64,000 nucleotides of DNA from contig CP074402.1 in NCBI GenBank assembly GCA_018388625.1, positions 2,542,001 to 2,606,000 on the forward strand, read 5' to 3'. This document shows, piece after piece, positions 18,023 through 29,419 of this stretch. The translations under genes and the position numbers were made by a program. The stretch's first letter is position 1. The number at the start of each line of letters is the position of its first letter. The notes beneath the pieces were generated by a model, which was not told the DNA's origin, ran no database searches, and was given only the letters and a program-made list of their open reading frames with translations. This stretch comes from Nocardiopsis eucommiae. Lineage in GTDB: Bacteria > Actinomycetota > Actinomycetes > Streptosporangiales > Streptosporangiaceae.

Positions 18023-19700
18023 TTCATGGCGGAAGAAGTACGCGGCGGCGGCGCGCTTCCCCTCGTAGAAGGCGCCCTCCTTGCCGTGGGCGGCCGTGAG
18101 CTGCTCCAACCACATCCAGGCCACCACGACGTGACCGACCGCCTCCAGGTAAGGGGTGGCGTTGGCCAGCGCGGCAGCCGGGTCCCCGTCGGACCAGGCT
18201 GCGGCGGTGGCCTCGGTCATCCGGTCCAGAGCGGCGGAGAGGAGCCCCGCGTACTCGGTCTCGGTGCTGTCGTCCACGGCGGCGCGGGCCGTCTCCACCA
18301 GCAGGGACAGCCGGGCTCCGTGGTCCAGGACGGCCTTGCGGCCCAGCAGGTCCAGCGCCTGGATGCCGTGCGTGCCCTCGTGGATGGCGTTGAGCCGGTT
18401 GTCCCGGTAGTGCTGTTCCACGTCGTACTCGCGCGTGTAGCCGTACCCACCGTGCACCTGGATGGCCAGGCTGTTGGCCTCCAGGCACCACTGCGAGGGC
18501 CAGCTCTTCACGATCGGCGTGAGCACGTCCAGGAGCAGGTGCGCCCGCCGGGCGGCCTCGGGTTCGCCGCTGACCTCCTCGTCGGCGAGCCGGGCGCAGT
18601 AGAGGACGAGGGCCAGGGCGCCCTCCACGTAGCTCTTCTGCGCCAGGAGCATCCGGCGCACGTCGGTGTGCTCGATGATGGGCACCTGGGGCTGGGCGGG
18701 ATCCTTCGCGCCGAGGGGGCGGCCCTGGAGCCGTTCACGGGCGTAGGCGAGTGACTTCAGGTAGCCGGTGTAGCCGACCGCCGTCGCCCCGGCCCCCACG
18801 CCGATCCGGGCGTGGTTCATCATGTGGAACATGTACCGCAGCCCCTGGTGGGGCTCGCCCACCAGGAAGCCGATCGCGCCCGGTGCGCCGCCGGGGTGTG
18901 GCGGCCCTCCCCGAAGTTCAGGAGCGCGTTGACGGTGCCCCGATAGCCCATCTTGTGGTTGAGTCCGGCGGTGACGACGTCGTTGCGCTCCCCGTCGGCG
19001 AGGTGCTTGGGCACGACGAAGAGCGAGATGCCCCTGACCCCGGGCGGCCCGCCGGGGATCCTGGCCAGGACCAGGTGGACGATGTTCTCGGTCAGTTCGT
19101 GGTCGCCGGCGGAGATCCACATCTTGTTGCCGAAGAGCCGGTACGCGTCGCCGTCGGGTTCGGCGCGGGTGGTGAGGTCGGCCAGCGAGCTTCCCGCGTG
19201 CGGCTCGGACAGGCACATCGTGCCCGTGTAGCGCCCCTCCACCATGGGTCGGACGAACGCGTCGATCTGCTCGGGGAGCCGTGGGCCAGCAGCAGGGAGG
19301 CGTTGCCCGAGGTGAGGAAGGGGTAGGCGGCCGTGCCCGGGTTGGCGGCCTGGAAGTAGGCGTCGCAGGCGCTGGAGACCACCCGGGGGATCTGACCGCC
19401 GCCCACGGAGGCGTCCATCGCCAGGGAGGAGAGCCCGGTCTCGGCGTGCACCCTCAGGGCCCGGCCGACCTCGGGGATGACGTGCACGCGTTCACCGTCG
19501 AAACGGGGTTCGTGGGCGTCACTGGTCTTGTTGTGCGGGGCGAAGTGGTCGGTGGCCACGCGTTCGGCCAGGTCGAGCGCGCCGTCGAAGGTCTCCCGCG
19601 AGTGGTCGGCGTACCGCGGCCTGCGTGTGAGGGCCTCGGCGTCGAGCCATTCGTAGAGCAGGAACCGGAGGTCGCGCCTGGACAGCAGGGTGGACGTCAC
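17942..19700 (-). CDS. acyl-CoA dehydrogenase (frameshifts near 18895 and 19275)
   Basis: About 585 residues of a long-form acyl-CoA dehydrogenase with a C-terminal extension. The N-terminal part reads from GTG 19700 with GGGAGG upstream. The FAD/substrate core shows TMCLSEPHAGSSLADLTTRAEPDGD and WISAGDHEL. The C-terminal half has GVGAGATAVGYTGYLKSLAYARERLQGR, QVHGGYGYTREYDVEQHYRDNRLNAIHEGTHGIQALDLLGRK with the catalytic Glu region, and a final helical extension. Two frame changes join three open segments. Expected role: first oxidation step of fatty-acid breakdown, FAD-linked. A palindromic operator sits 23 bp upstream, and an identical copy lies at 20777. Confidence 0.8.
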
Positions 19701-19722
19701 GGGTTGCCTCCCAGAGTGATCA

Positions 19723-19736
19723 ACCGACTGGTCGGT
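19723..19736. promoter_or_regulatory. 14-bp palindromic operator, copy 1
   Basis: ACCGACTGGTCGGT, a perfect dyad of the TetR-operator style, 23 bp before the acyl-CoA dehydrogenase start and 83 bp before aroQ. The identical sequence, also flanked by A and TA, occurs at 20777-20790. No TetR gene is adjacent. Confidence 0.55.
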
Positions 19737-19818
19737 ATGCTACCGGTTCGGCTTCCCGTCCGGGTGGCCGGGGTCTACGCTGGTGCCACCAACCGGAGTC
19801 GAAGCCAGGAACCCGCGC

Positions 19819-20280
19819 ATGCCCGAGAACTCGCCCACCGTGCTGTTGCTGAACGGCCCCAACCTCAACCTGCTGGGCACCCGTGACCCCGAGCAGTACG
19901 GAACCACCACCCTCGCTGAGGTCGAGGAGCGGGTGACCGCCCTCGGAAGGGAACTGGGTGTGGAGGTCGTCTGCGCCCAGACCAACAGTGAGGGCGGCAT
20001 GGTCGACCAGGTCCACGCGGCCCGGCACTACGCCGGTGTGGTGATGAACCCCGGCGCCTACGCCCACTACAGCATCGCCCTGCGCGACGCGGTGGACGCG
20101 ATCGAGGCGCCCGTGGTCGAGGTGCACATCTCCAACATCTACGCCCGTGAGGAGTTCCGCCACACCTCCGTCACCGCGCCGGTCGCCGCCGGGTACGTGG
20201 CGGGGTGCGGGATCCTCGGCTACGAACTCGGCCTGCGCGCGGTGCTGTCCCGCGCGGCGGAACGAGCCGCTCTGGCCTGA
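19819..20280 (+). CDS. aroQ: type II 3-dehydroquinate dehydratase
   Basis: A 153-residue dodecameric-type dehydroquinase: NGPNLNLLGTRDPEQYG with the catalytic Tyr loop, TNSEGGMVDQVH, NPGAYAHYSIALRDA and EVHISNIYAREEFRHTS with the active-site His. It converts 3-dehydroquinate to 3-dehydroshikimate. I start at ATG 19819 (MPENSPTV); the upstream in-frame ATG at 19783 adds atypical residues. It lies alone, so either a biosynthetic or a quinate-catabolic role is possible; dehydroshikimate-using genes lie at 53.7-56.5 kb. The frame is intact. Confidence 0.92.
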   Translation: MPENSPTVLLLNGPNLNLLGTRDPEQYGTTTLAEVEERVTALGRELGVEVVCAQTNSEGGMVDQVHAARHYAGVVMNPGAYAHYSIALRDAVDAIEAPVVEVHISNIYAREEFRHTSVTAPVAAGYVAGCGILGYELGLRAVLSRAAERAALA

Positions 20281-20284
20281 CCCG

Positions 20285-20722
20285 TCAGCCCCACAGCAGT
20301 GCCTGGCCGGGGACCTGTTCCCCGCCGGAACCCGACCGTCTCGACCTGCACCGCAGGCAGGTCACCGGGCTGGTGGACGGGCGCAGGCGCATGGGGTCGT
20401 CGGCGGCGGCGCACACGACCGCCGGGATCTCCACGCCCACCCAGACCCGGGTGGTCAGTTCGTGGACGATGCTGCCGTCGCCGATCCGGGCCGCCCTCGC
20501 GTCGGCCAGCTCCGACCGGCGGCGGCGCAGCGTGGCCGCCAGGTGCCGGACCTCGGGGGCGGGATCCTGGCCGGGAGCGGCCTGCGAGGGTGCGGCCTCC
20601 GGCGCGGTGGCCTCCGCTGAGTCGGCCTCCGGGGCGGGCGGCACCCGTGGGACGGGGCCGAACCCGGGGAGGGGAACGGAACCCGGGATGGGGACGGAGT
20701 CGGAGGCGGGGTGTTCGGTCAT
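20285..20722 (-). CDS. hypothetical protein
   Basis: 145 residues. The first 55 are Pro/Glu/Ala-rich and low complexity; a helical stretch (VRHLAATLRRRRSELADARAARIGDGSIVHELTTRVWVGVEIPAVVCAAADDP) follows, and the end holds TCLRCRSRR with a CxxC pair. I do not recognise a family. The copy-2 palindromic operator lies 55 bp upstream, suggesting common control with the acyl-CoA dehydrogenase. It converges on aroQ with 4 bp between stops. Confidence 0.5.
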   Translation of the reverse strand: MTEHPASDSVPIPGSVPLPGFGPVPRVPPAPEADSAEATAPEAAPSQAAPGQDPAPEVRHLAATLRRRRSELADARAARIGDGSIVHELTTRVWVGVEIPAVVCAAADDPMRLRPSTSPVTCLRCRSRRSGSGGEQVPGQALLWG

Positions 20723-20776
20723 GCACCCAGGATGCCCTGCCGGGCCCGGCTCCGCACACGGGCGCGCGGAGCCCGA

Positions 20777-20790
20777 ACCGACTGGTCGGT
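20777..20790. promoter_or_regulatory. 14-bp palindromic operator, copy 2
   Basis: ACCGACTGGTCGGT, identical to 19723-19736, 55 bp upstream of the hypothetical gene at 20285-20722 and after the end of the histidine phosphatase gene. Confidence 0.5.
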
Positions 20791-20816
20791 ACGTCGTGGG
20801 GTCGAGAGAACGGCAC

Positions 20817-21463
20817 TCAACGGAAGGTCATCAGGTCCGGGCCGCCGTGTTCCAGGTGGGCGTGGTCGTTGAAGGAGAGCAGCCGGGTTCCGCCGCGTCC
20901 GTGCACCAGCTTGGTCACCGACCCGTTGACCACCACCCGGTTCATCGCGACGAACACCGGCTCCGGCGCCCGCATCAGGGTCGCGCAGGCGGTGGCGATC
21001 ACGCCGGCCGAGGTGAACACGAGCGCCGTGCGCCCCCTGGTGAGGGAGGTCGCGAGCTCGTCCAACGCCGCGCGCACCCCGTCGCGGAAGGCTGTCCAGG
21101 AACCCTCGCCGGTCGCGTCGGAGGCCGTCCACGCGTGCAGCGAGGCGTCCAGCCGCTCCTGGAGGGTGCCGGTTCCGGTCGTGTGGCGCTCCAACAGGCG
21201 CAGGTGGTCGTACTCGTTCCACCGGGGGTCGGCCACGGGTTCCGGACCCGACCCGCCCGCCCCGTCCAGGCCGCGCAGCGCCGCGACGGCGGTCTGCCGC
21301 TGGCGGCGCAGGGTCCCGGTCACCACGGGGCCGAGTTCCAGCCCGCGTCGGGCCAGCTCCGCCCCCACCAGCCGGGACTGTTCGTGCCCGGTGGCGCTCA
21401 GTTCGTCGTAGTCCGCCGCCTCGGGGAGGCCTTACCGTGGCGGATCAGGTAGATCGTCGGCAT
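20817..21463 (-). CDS. histidine phosphatase family protein (frameshift near 21428)
   Basis: The start at 21463 gives MPTIYLIRHGKAS, the RHG motif of the phosphoglycerate-mutase-like superfamily; the remainder is in the frame of 20817-21368 (MGAELARRGLELGPVVTGTLRRQRQTAVAAL). Adding one C to GCCTCCCC yields KASPEAADYDELSATGHEQSRLVG, the expected second helix. It is about 215 residues. VFTSAGVIATACATLM marks the second His region, where the usual SHG is replaced by TSAG. It is probably a phosphatase of unknown substrate. Confidence 0.75.
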
Positions 21464-21623
21464 GGCGACACAGTACGGGCGACCCGTCACGGAGGGACAC
21501 CCCGGGTCCGCTCCGCCGCGAAACACCGGGCCCGGCAACCACACTTCTCGCCTCCCGGCCGGTATCAATGGAACCGGCGGCCCCCCACCCCCGAAGGCCT
21601 GTCCCTTCGTCGGTGAGGAGAAC

Positions 21624-22841
21624 ATGGGAGAGCTGCCCCTTGAGGGCCACACCCCGCGGAGCCGGATCAGGGCCGTGGCGACGGAGGTCCGGGACCGCCT
21701 GTCGGCCAACGCCTCCCTGATCGTGCTCGCGGTCATCGCCGCCACACTGGCCTGGACCATCGCGGGCGGCCTCGTCCAGGACCACCGGCCCTTCTTCGCC
21801 CCCATCGCCGCCGTCATCGCGCTCAACGCCTCCGGCGGGGAACGCGGCGCGCAGGCCCTGCGCCTGCTCATGGGCGTGTTCATCGGCATCCTCGCGGGCG
21901 AGCTCAGCCTGCTGGTCACCGACCTCAACGAGGTGGCCATGGTGCTGGCCACCGCGTGCGCCATGACGGTGGCCGCCGCGATCAACGCCGAACGGATCAT
22001 CATCGGCCAGGCCGCAGCCAGCGCCATCCTGACGACGATCTTCGTCGGTGGTGCCAGCCCCGGCATCGACCGGCTCGTGGACGCCCTCATCGGCGCCGGT
22101 GTGGCGCTCGCCTTCAGCCAGCTGTTCTTCCCGGCGCGGCTGGTGGCCCTGCTCCGACGGATCGAGGAGGACGCGCTCAACGAGATGGCCAGCATGCTCG
22201 CTCTGGTCGGCCGCTCCCTGGAGGACGGGGAGACCTCCAGCGAACAGGTGGTCAACCGGCTCGGAGACCTGAGCCGACCCATGGCCGAGCTCAGCCGGGC
22301 ACGCGAGAGCAGCAAGTCCACGATCCGGCTCTCCACCATCCGCTGGGGCGACCCGCAGCCCGTCCTGGAGGAGGACGAGGTCATCGAGCGGCTGATCCTC
22401 CTCGGCGAGAGCTGTCTGTTCCTGGCCCGGACCACCACCGCCATGGGCGTGGAGGAACAACGCGAGCTGGCACCGATCGTGACCGACATGGCCGACGTGC
22501 TCACGATCCTGGCCGACGACCTCAGCAGCCGTGAGGCCCGGGAACGGGCGGTGGAGCGGGCTCTGACGGCCGCGCGCGCCTACGGGACCGGCGCACCCGA
22601 GGACGACCCGGTCACCCACGCCACCCACCTGGCCGTGGAGATGGTCGCCGCCGACATCATGGTGTTCGCCGGGATCAGGTTCGAGGAGATCGAGGACGTC
22701 CTCCAGGGCGACCTGGAGGATCCCACCGTCCCCCACCCGCCGGGGGAACCCTGGCTGCCGTGGCTGAGCTGGCGTCCCCGGTGGCGCCCCCGCTGGCGGG
22801 TCCGGGCCCGTCTCCCGTGGCGCCGCCCCGGGGACCGGTGA
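21624..22841 (+). CDS. FUSC/aromatic-acid-exporter-type membrane protein
   Basis: 405 residues. An N-terminal membrane domain of about six spans (ASLIVLAVIAATLAWTIA, FFAPIAAVIALNA, LLMGVFIGILAGELSLLV, VLATACAMTVAAAIN, ASAILTTIFVGGA, LIGAGVALAFSQLFF) precedes a long helical cytoplasmic part. The pattern fits FUSC/ArAE-like transporters, in which PFFAPIAAVIAL is a common motif. ATG 21624 has a GAGGAG ribosome site. The C-terminus is Trp/Arg/Pro-rich (WLPWLSWRPRWRPRWRVRARLPWRRP). Its substrate is unknown. The frame is intact, and a shared terminator follows. Confidence 0.7.
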   Translation: MGELPLEGHTPRSRIRAVATEVRDRLSANASLIVLAVIAATLAWTIAGGLVQDHRPFFAPIAAVIALNASGGERGAQALRLLMGVFIGILAGELSLLVTDLNEVAMVLATACAMTVAAAINAERIIIGQAAASAILTTIFVGGASPGIDRLVDALIGAGVALAFSQLFFPARLVALLRRIEEDALNEMASMLALVGRSLEDGETSSEQVVNRLGDLSRPMAELSRARESSKSTIRLSTIRWGDPQPVLEEDEVIERLILLGESCLFLARTTTAMGVEEQRELAPIVTDMADVLTILADDLSSREARERAVERALTAARAYGTGAPEDDPVTHATHLAVEMVAADIMVFAGIRFEEIEDVLQGDLEDPTVPHPPGEPWLPWLSWRPRWRPRWRVRARLPWRRPGDR

Positions 22842-22938
22842 TCCGTGTTCCGGTGCCGAGGCGGTGCGGGGACGGCGCACGGTGCTCCGTGGCCCCGGCT
22901 TCCTGGTTCCGGGGTACCCCCGGGGCCCCGCACCACGG

Positions 22939-22976
22939 CCGAGGGCCCCTGAGCACGGAGACTCAGGGGCCCTCGG
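22939..22976. terminator. bidirectional terminator between convergent genes
   Basis: A perfect 15-bp stem (22939-22953 with 22962-22976) and an 8-nt loop, between the FUSC-type gene (plus) and the FdhF-type gene (minus), usable from either side. Confidence 0.8.
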
Positions 22977-23003
22977 ACACCGGGAGCGGAACGCCCGCCC
23001 GGC

Positions 23004-25309
<2,306 letters not shown>

Positions 25310-25374
25310 AGTTCGAATTCTCTCACCGAGTCGCCCTCTGTCCAGAGGTCCCGAATAGTTAAGTGCTGAATGGG

Positions 25375-25395
25375 CCGAACATATCAAGGGTTCGG
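25375..25395. promoter_or_regulatory. candidate LysR operator between fdhF-like and lysR
   Basis: Arms CCGAAC and GTTCGG separated by 9 bp, in an AT-richer patch of the divergent promoter region, 43 bp before the lysR start. LysR regulators usually bind such a site in the shared promoter. Confidence 0.4.
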
Positions 25396-25437
25396 GCGTT
25401 GTTGTTGCAGGGGTCCCGGCACATGTATTCTTGCGCG

Positions 25438-26374
25438 ATGTTGCTGAGCCAGCTGAAGTACCTGACCGCGCTGGCCAAGGAACGCCATTTCGCCCGTGCG
25501 GCCGAGGCTTGCCACGTGTCCCAGCCCGCCCTGTCCGCCGCGATCCGCAAGCTCGAGGCCGAGTTCCGCGTCCCCATCGTCAGGCGGAGCAACCGGTTCA
25601 TCGGGTTCACCCACGAGGGGAGCGGATCGTCGCCTGGGCGCAGCGCGTCCTGGCTGAACACGACATCCTGGTGGAGAACGTCAGGAGCCTGAGGGAGGGG
25701 TTGAGCGGTCGTCTGCGGATCGGGGCCATACCCACCACCCTGAGCTCCATCTCGCTCATCACCAGCGCCTTCAGCGAGATGCACCCGCTGGTCACGCTGT
25801 CGGTGGTCTCCATGACCTCGAAGGAGATCGAGCGGGCCCTGGCCGACTACCAGATCGACGTCGGTCTGACCTACGTCGACAACGAACCTCTGGAGAACGT
25901 GCGCCAGCAGCCCGTCTACCGGGAGCGTTACGCCCTGCTCACCGAGGAGCAGGGGCTGCTCGACGGCCGGGAGACCATCACCTGGGCCGAGGCCGCCGAG
26001 GTGCCGCTGTGCCTGCTGTCCCCGGACATGCAGAACCGCCGCATCGTCGACCAGGCGTTCCGTCGGGCGGGGGTCGAGGCGGTGCCCCGGGTCGAGACCA
26101 ACTCGGTGAGCGCGCTGTGCTCTTTCGTCAACGAGACCCGATGGTCGGCGGTCATGCCGCACGCCTGGCTGTCCCTGCACGCGGTGCCCGAGGGGATGCG
26201 GGCCATCCCCTGGTGGAACCCGAGGTCAGCAAGCAGATCGGGCTGGTCGTCGCGGACCGGGACCCCGAACCCGTGCTGGCCCGCGCCCTGCTGGACACCG
26301 TCGCCGTCGCCGACCTCCAGGCGCGGTTGGACCTCCATCACCCGGAGGCCCTCGTCCCCGGGATCACGCTCTGA
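25438..26374 (+). CDS. LysR-family regulator (frameshifts near 25620 and 26215)
   Basis: About 312 residues. The N-terminal winged helix is clear: LLSQLKYLTALAKERHFARAAEACHVSQPALSAAIRKLEAEFRVPIVRR. After THEG an extra G in GAGGGGAG restores ERIVAWAQRVLAEHDILVENV, then the effector domain GRLRIGAIPTTLSSISLITSAF and so on; a second lost G near 26215 restores PLVEPEVSKQIGLVVADRDPEPVLARALLDT. Start at ATG 25438. It is divergent from the FdhF-type gene and upstream of the OFA transporter, so it probably controls both in response to a small acid. Confidence 0.82.
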
Positions 26375-26447
26375 TCCCCGCCAGGGGCCCGATCCGGGCC
26401 CTTGATAACCAGAACCTATCGTTCGACAATGAACGTGTATTTGATTC

Positions 26448-26468
26448 TCGTCACACAAGGTGTGACGA
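26448..26468. promoter_or_regulatory. perfect dyad upstream of the OFA transporter, site 1
   Basis: 9-bp arms TCGTCACAC and GTGTGACGA around AAG, 84 bp before the transporter start. It could bind the adjacent LysR regulator or a Crp-like activator; the arms are in the order opposite to the Crp consensus. Confidence 0.45.
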
Positions 26469-26503
26469 TGGCGCATGCTTGTGCCGCTTCCCCGTAATAA
26501 TCG

Positions 26504-26523
26504 GGAATGCGGAAGCGCATTCC
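26504..26523. promoter_or_regulatory. perfect dyad upstream of the OFA transporter, site 2
   Basis: 8-bp arms GGAATGCG and CGCATTCC around GAAG, 29 bp before the GTG start. It may be an operator or a 5'-UTR hairpin. Confidence 0.35.
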
Positions 26524-26551
26524 GGTCGGAAAACAATCATGAGGATGAGTA

Positions 26552-27910
26552 GTGCTGTCGTTTCTCGATCGTGACAAGAGCGTCGCGCCGCCCGGATACA
26601 GCCGCTGGTTCATCCCGCCCGCCGCGCTCGCCGTACACCTGTCCATCGGCCAGGTGTACGCCTTCAGCGTCTTCAAGACCCCGCTCGTCGAACGCTTCGA
26701 CACGACGCTGACGGCGATCGGCGTGGTCTTCAGCATCTCCATCGTGATGCTGGGCCTCTCGGCGGCCTTCGGCGGCAAGTGGGTGGAGCGGAACGGCCCC
26801 CGCAAGGCCATGTTCGTGTCCGGACTCTGCTGGGGCACCGGCTTCCTGGTCGGCGCCCTCGGTGTGGCCACCGGCCAGCTCTGGCTGCTCTACCTCGGCT
26901 ACGGCGTGATCGGCGGGATCGGCCTCGGTATCGGGTACATCTCCCCGGTGTCCACCCTGATCAAGTGGTTCCCGGACCGGCCCGGCATGGCCACCGGCCT
27001 GGCGATCATGGGCTTCGGCGGCGGCGCGCTGATCGCCTCGCCCCTGTCCGCCGCGCTCCTCGACCGCTTCGGTGAGACCCCCGCCGACGCGATCGTCCCC
27101 GCCTTCCTCATCCTCGGCGCCGTGTACTTCACCGCCATGATGCTCGGCGCGATGACGGTCAAGGTCCCGGCGCCCGGGTGGCGCCCGGACGGATGGCAGC
27201 CGCCGACGGACACCGCGGGCACGCCCGCCGTGGACCCCGCCAGCGAGGGCGTCAGCGTGGAGCGGGCCTTCCGTACCCGCCAGTTCTGGCTGCTGTGGAT
27301 CGTCCTGTTCTGCAACGTCACCGCGGGCATCGGCATCCTCGAACAGGCCGCGCCGATGGTCCAGGACTTCTTCACCGGGGTCGGCCCGGCCGAGGCCGCG
27401 GGCTACGTCGGCTTCCTGTCCCTGTGCAACATGCTCGGCCGGTTCGTGTGGTCCTCCACCTCCGACCTCCTCGGCCGCAAGCGCACCTACATCGGCTACC
27501 TGGGGCTCGGGAGCCTGCTCTACGTGCTGATCGCCGTGGCCGGGACCAGCTCGGTGGTGCTCTTCGTGGCGGTCACCGGGGTCATCCTGTCCTTCTACGG
27601 CGGCGGTTTCGCGACCATCCCGGCCTACCTCAAGGACCTGTTCGGCTCCTTCAACGTCGGAGCCATCCACGGTCGGATCCTCACGGCCTGGTCGTGCGCG
27701 GGGATCGCCGGGCCGCTGATCGTCAACGTGATCGCGGACCAGCAGCTGGCGGCGGGCCGTTCCGGAGCCGACCTGTACACCTTCTCGCTGTACCTCATGG
27801 TGGGTGTGATGGTGGTCGGGTTCGTGGCCAACGCGCTGGTGCGCCCCCTGCCCAAGGCCGCGCCCGTGGCGGAGCCGAAGGACGCCGACACGTCCCGGGA
27901 GCCCGTGTGA
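26552..27910 (+). CDS. OFA-family MFS transporter (oxalate/formate antiporter type)
   Basis: 452 residues with twelve predicted membrane helices. It begins RWFIPPAALAVHLSIGQVYAFSVFKTPL, a hallmark of the oxalate:formate antiporter subfamily, and contains GIGLGIGYISPVSTLIKWFPDRPGMATGLAIMGFGGGALIASPL and GFLSLCNMLGRFVWSSTSDLLGRKRTYIG. Start at GTG 26552, 8 bp after an ATGAGGATGAG region. It should exchange small carboxylates such as formate or oxalate. A 42-residue membrane protein known to accompany this family follows 74 bp downstream. Two dyads lie upstream. The frame is intact. Confidence 0.85.
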   Translation: MLSFLDRDKSVAPPGYSRWFIPPAALAVHLSIGQVYAFSVFKTPLVERFDTTLTAIGVVFSISIVMLGLSAAFGGKWVERNGPRKAMFVSGLCWGTGFLVGALGVATGQLWLLYLGYGVIGGIGLGIGYISPVSTLIKWFPDRPGMATGLAIMGFGGGALIASPLSAALLDRFGETPADAIVPAFLILGAVYFTAMMLGAMTVKVPAPGWRPDGWQPPTDTAGTPAVDPASEGVSVERAFRTRQFWLLWIVLFCNVTAGIGILEQAAPMVQDFFTGVGPAEAAGYVGFLSLCNMLGRFVWSSTSDLLGRKRTYIGYLGLGSLLYVLIAVAGTSSVVLFVAVTGVILSFYGGGFATIPAYLKDLFGSFNVGAIHGRILTAWSCAGIAGPLIVNVIADQQLAAGRSGADLYTFSLYLMVGVMVVGFVANALVRPLPKAAPVAEPKDADTSREPV

Positions 27911-27984
27911 GCGCCGGGGCCCACGAGACCGTGGACCACCGAGCAGACCGAGGGACCCCGTCGGGGTCGGTGAAGGAGGATCCG

Positions 27985-28113
27985 ATGGAACAGCGGACAC
28001 GTGACCAGGCGTCGAAGGGCGCCGCGCTCTTCCTGTGGGCGGTCGTGGTCGTCGCCCTGGGCTACGGCGTGGTGAGCACCGCGATCCAGGCGGCAGCCCT
28101 GTTCACCGGGTAG
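27985..28113 (+). CDS. MFS transporter small subunit
   Basis: A 42-residue protein: a charged N-terminus (MEQRTRDQASKGA), one membrane helix (ALFLWAVVVVALGYGVVSTAIQAAALF) and a short end. It has a strong GAAGGAGGA ribosome site and directly follows the OFA transporter; tiny partners of this kind are annotated with OFA transporters in actinobacteria. It probably stabilises or modulates the transporter. Confidence 0.75.
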   Translation: MEQRTRDQASKGAALFLWAVVVVALGYGVVSTAIQAAALFTG

Positions 28114-28128
28114 GACGTCGCCCGCCGG

Positions 28129-28722
28129 TCAGCCGACGCTCCCCGCGAAGGTGACCGGCGGGTACAGCGGGACGAAGTCCTGGTCGTGGAACTCGACCGT
28201 GTACTGGATCTGGCGGTCGTCCTCGTCGGCCCAGCAGTCCTCGTCCCAGCTGCCGGACTGGCCGGGTTCCAGGCTCTCCGGCGGGTTCACGCTGTCGCCC
28301 AGCACGGGTGAGCCGGACTCGCGGAGCGGGTCGCCCACCGAGCACGACCGGGTCACCAGGCCGCTCGGTACGGTCGCGGAGCCCTCGTTGGTGACCTCCA
28401 CGGTCCAGGACAGATAGGGCAGGTCGCCCTCCTCGCCGGTGTCCGGGTCGACACCGCCCTCCTCGACACGGCGCTCGAACCCGCTCAGCCCGATGGAGAA
28501 CCCGTCACCGAAGTCGTGGGTCTGGTCGAGGTCGACGACGACCGGGTCGAACCCGGTCTCGGGCCGCGCCTCGACGTCGTCGGGATGCGTGCTGCGAGGG
28601 GCGGGAGGGGCTGGTGGGTCGGGTTCCGCCGAGGTGCCCTGGACCCACCACCCCGCGCCGAACCCGATGATCAGGGCGACCACGGTACTGATCGCGGTCA
28701 CGATCCAACCGGTTCTGGTCAT
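28129..28722 (-). CDS. membrane-anchored extracellular protein, function unknown
   Basis: 197 residues: an N-terminal membrane anchor (WIVTAISTVVALIIGFGAGWWVQG), a Pro-rich linker, then a beta-rich domain (DFGDGFSIGLSGFERRV, LSWTVEVTNEGSATVPSGLVTRSCSVG, LEPGQSGSWDEDCWADEDDRQIQYTVEF). The strand pattern and the two Cys resemble DUF4352-type immunoglobulin-like domains that sit on the cell surface, a weak match by eye. It is convergent with the small subunit gene. The frame is intact. Confidence 0.55.
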   Translation of the reverse strand: MTRTGWIVTAISTVVALIIGFGAGWWVQGTSAEPDPPAPPAPRSTHPDDVEARPETGFDPVVVDLDQTHDFGDGFSIGLSGFERRVEEGGVDPDTGEEGDLPYLSWTVEVTNEGSATVPSGLVTRSCSVGDPLRESGSPVLGDSVNPPESLEPGQSGSWDEDCWADEDDRQIQYTVEFHDQDFVPLYPPVTFAGSVG

Positions 28723-28907
28723 GTGGGGGCGTCCTTCCCGGGGCGGGCCCTCAGGCCCGGGGCTCAGGGCGACCGTACCGCACACCGTCCCGCCTGGGAG
28801 GGCGCACCCGGGGTACGCGGGGGCGGGTGAACGGTGACGCCCCTCGACGTAGCGGGTCGAGACCAGGGAACGACGCGTCCGGGGGTCGGGATTCCTAGCG
28901 TGAAGCC

Positions 28908-29390
28908 ATGAACCCAGCGCACAGTCCCGCTTCGCCCCGACGGAGCGGGCCGGGGCTCCCGTTCCCCGTCCTCGTCGCCCTGGCCCTGCTGGCCGCTCCC
29001 CGGGTGGTCCTGCACGACCTCGGCGTCATCCGGGAGGGCACCCTCGTCAACGCCCTGTTCGTGTTCGTCCCGCCGCTGGTGTGGATCGCCGTGGTGCTCT
29101 GGCGCCGTGTCCCGAACCCGTTCGGGACGCTCCTGACAGTGGGAGTCCTGTACGGGGTGTTCCTGATGCTCGGACACCAGATCCTGTGGACCACGGCCTG
29201 GGAGGGTGACCCGCCGACCCTCGGCGGCAATCTCAGTGAGCTCCCGCCCGTGGCCCACGCGCTGATCACGCGCGGCTTCGCGGCGCTGAGCAGTGTCGTC
29301 ACCGGCACCCTGGTCGGGGCGGTCTGCGGCCTCCTCGCCTGGGCCGCCGACAGGGTGCTCCACCGGGCGGAACGGACCGCCGCCCCCTGA
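28908..29390 (+). CDS. small multi-pass membrane protein, function unknown
   Basis: 160 residues with about four hydrophobic segments (PFPVLVALALLAAPRVVLHDL, LVNALFVFVPPLVWIAVVLW, TLLTVGVLYGVFLMLGHQILW, ALSSVVTGTLVGAVCGLLAWAADRVL). I do not recognise a named family. It converges with the deacylase gene. The frame is intact and codon use matches its neighbours. Confidence 0.55.
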   Translation: MNPAHSPASPRRSGPGLPFPVLVALALLAAPRVVLHDLGVIREGTLVNALFVFVPPLVWIAVVLWRRVPNPFGTLLTVGVLYGVFLMLGHQILWTTAWEGDPPTLGGNLSELPPVAHALITRGFAALSSVVTGTLVGAVCGLLAWAADRVLHRAERTAAP

Positions 29391-29419
29391 GCCGCGCCGC
29401 CCGGTCGTGGAGGCGGCCC

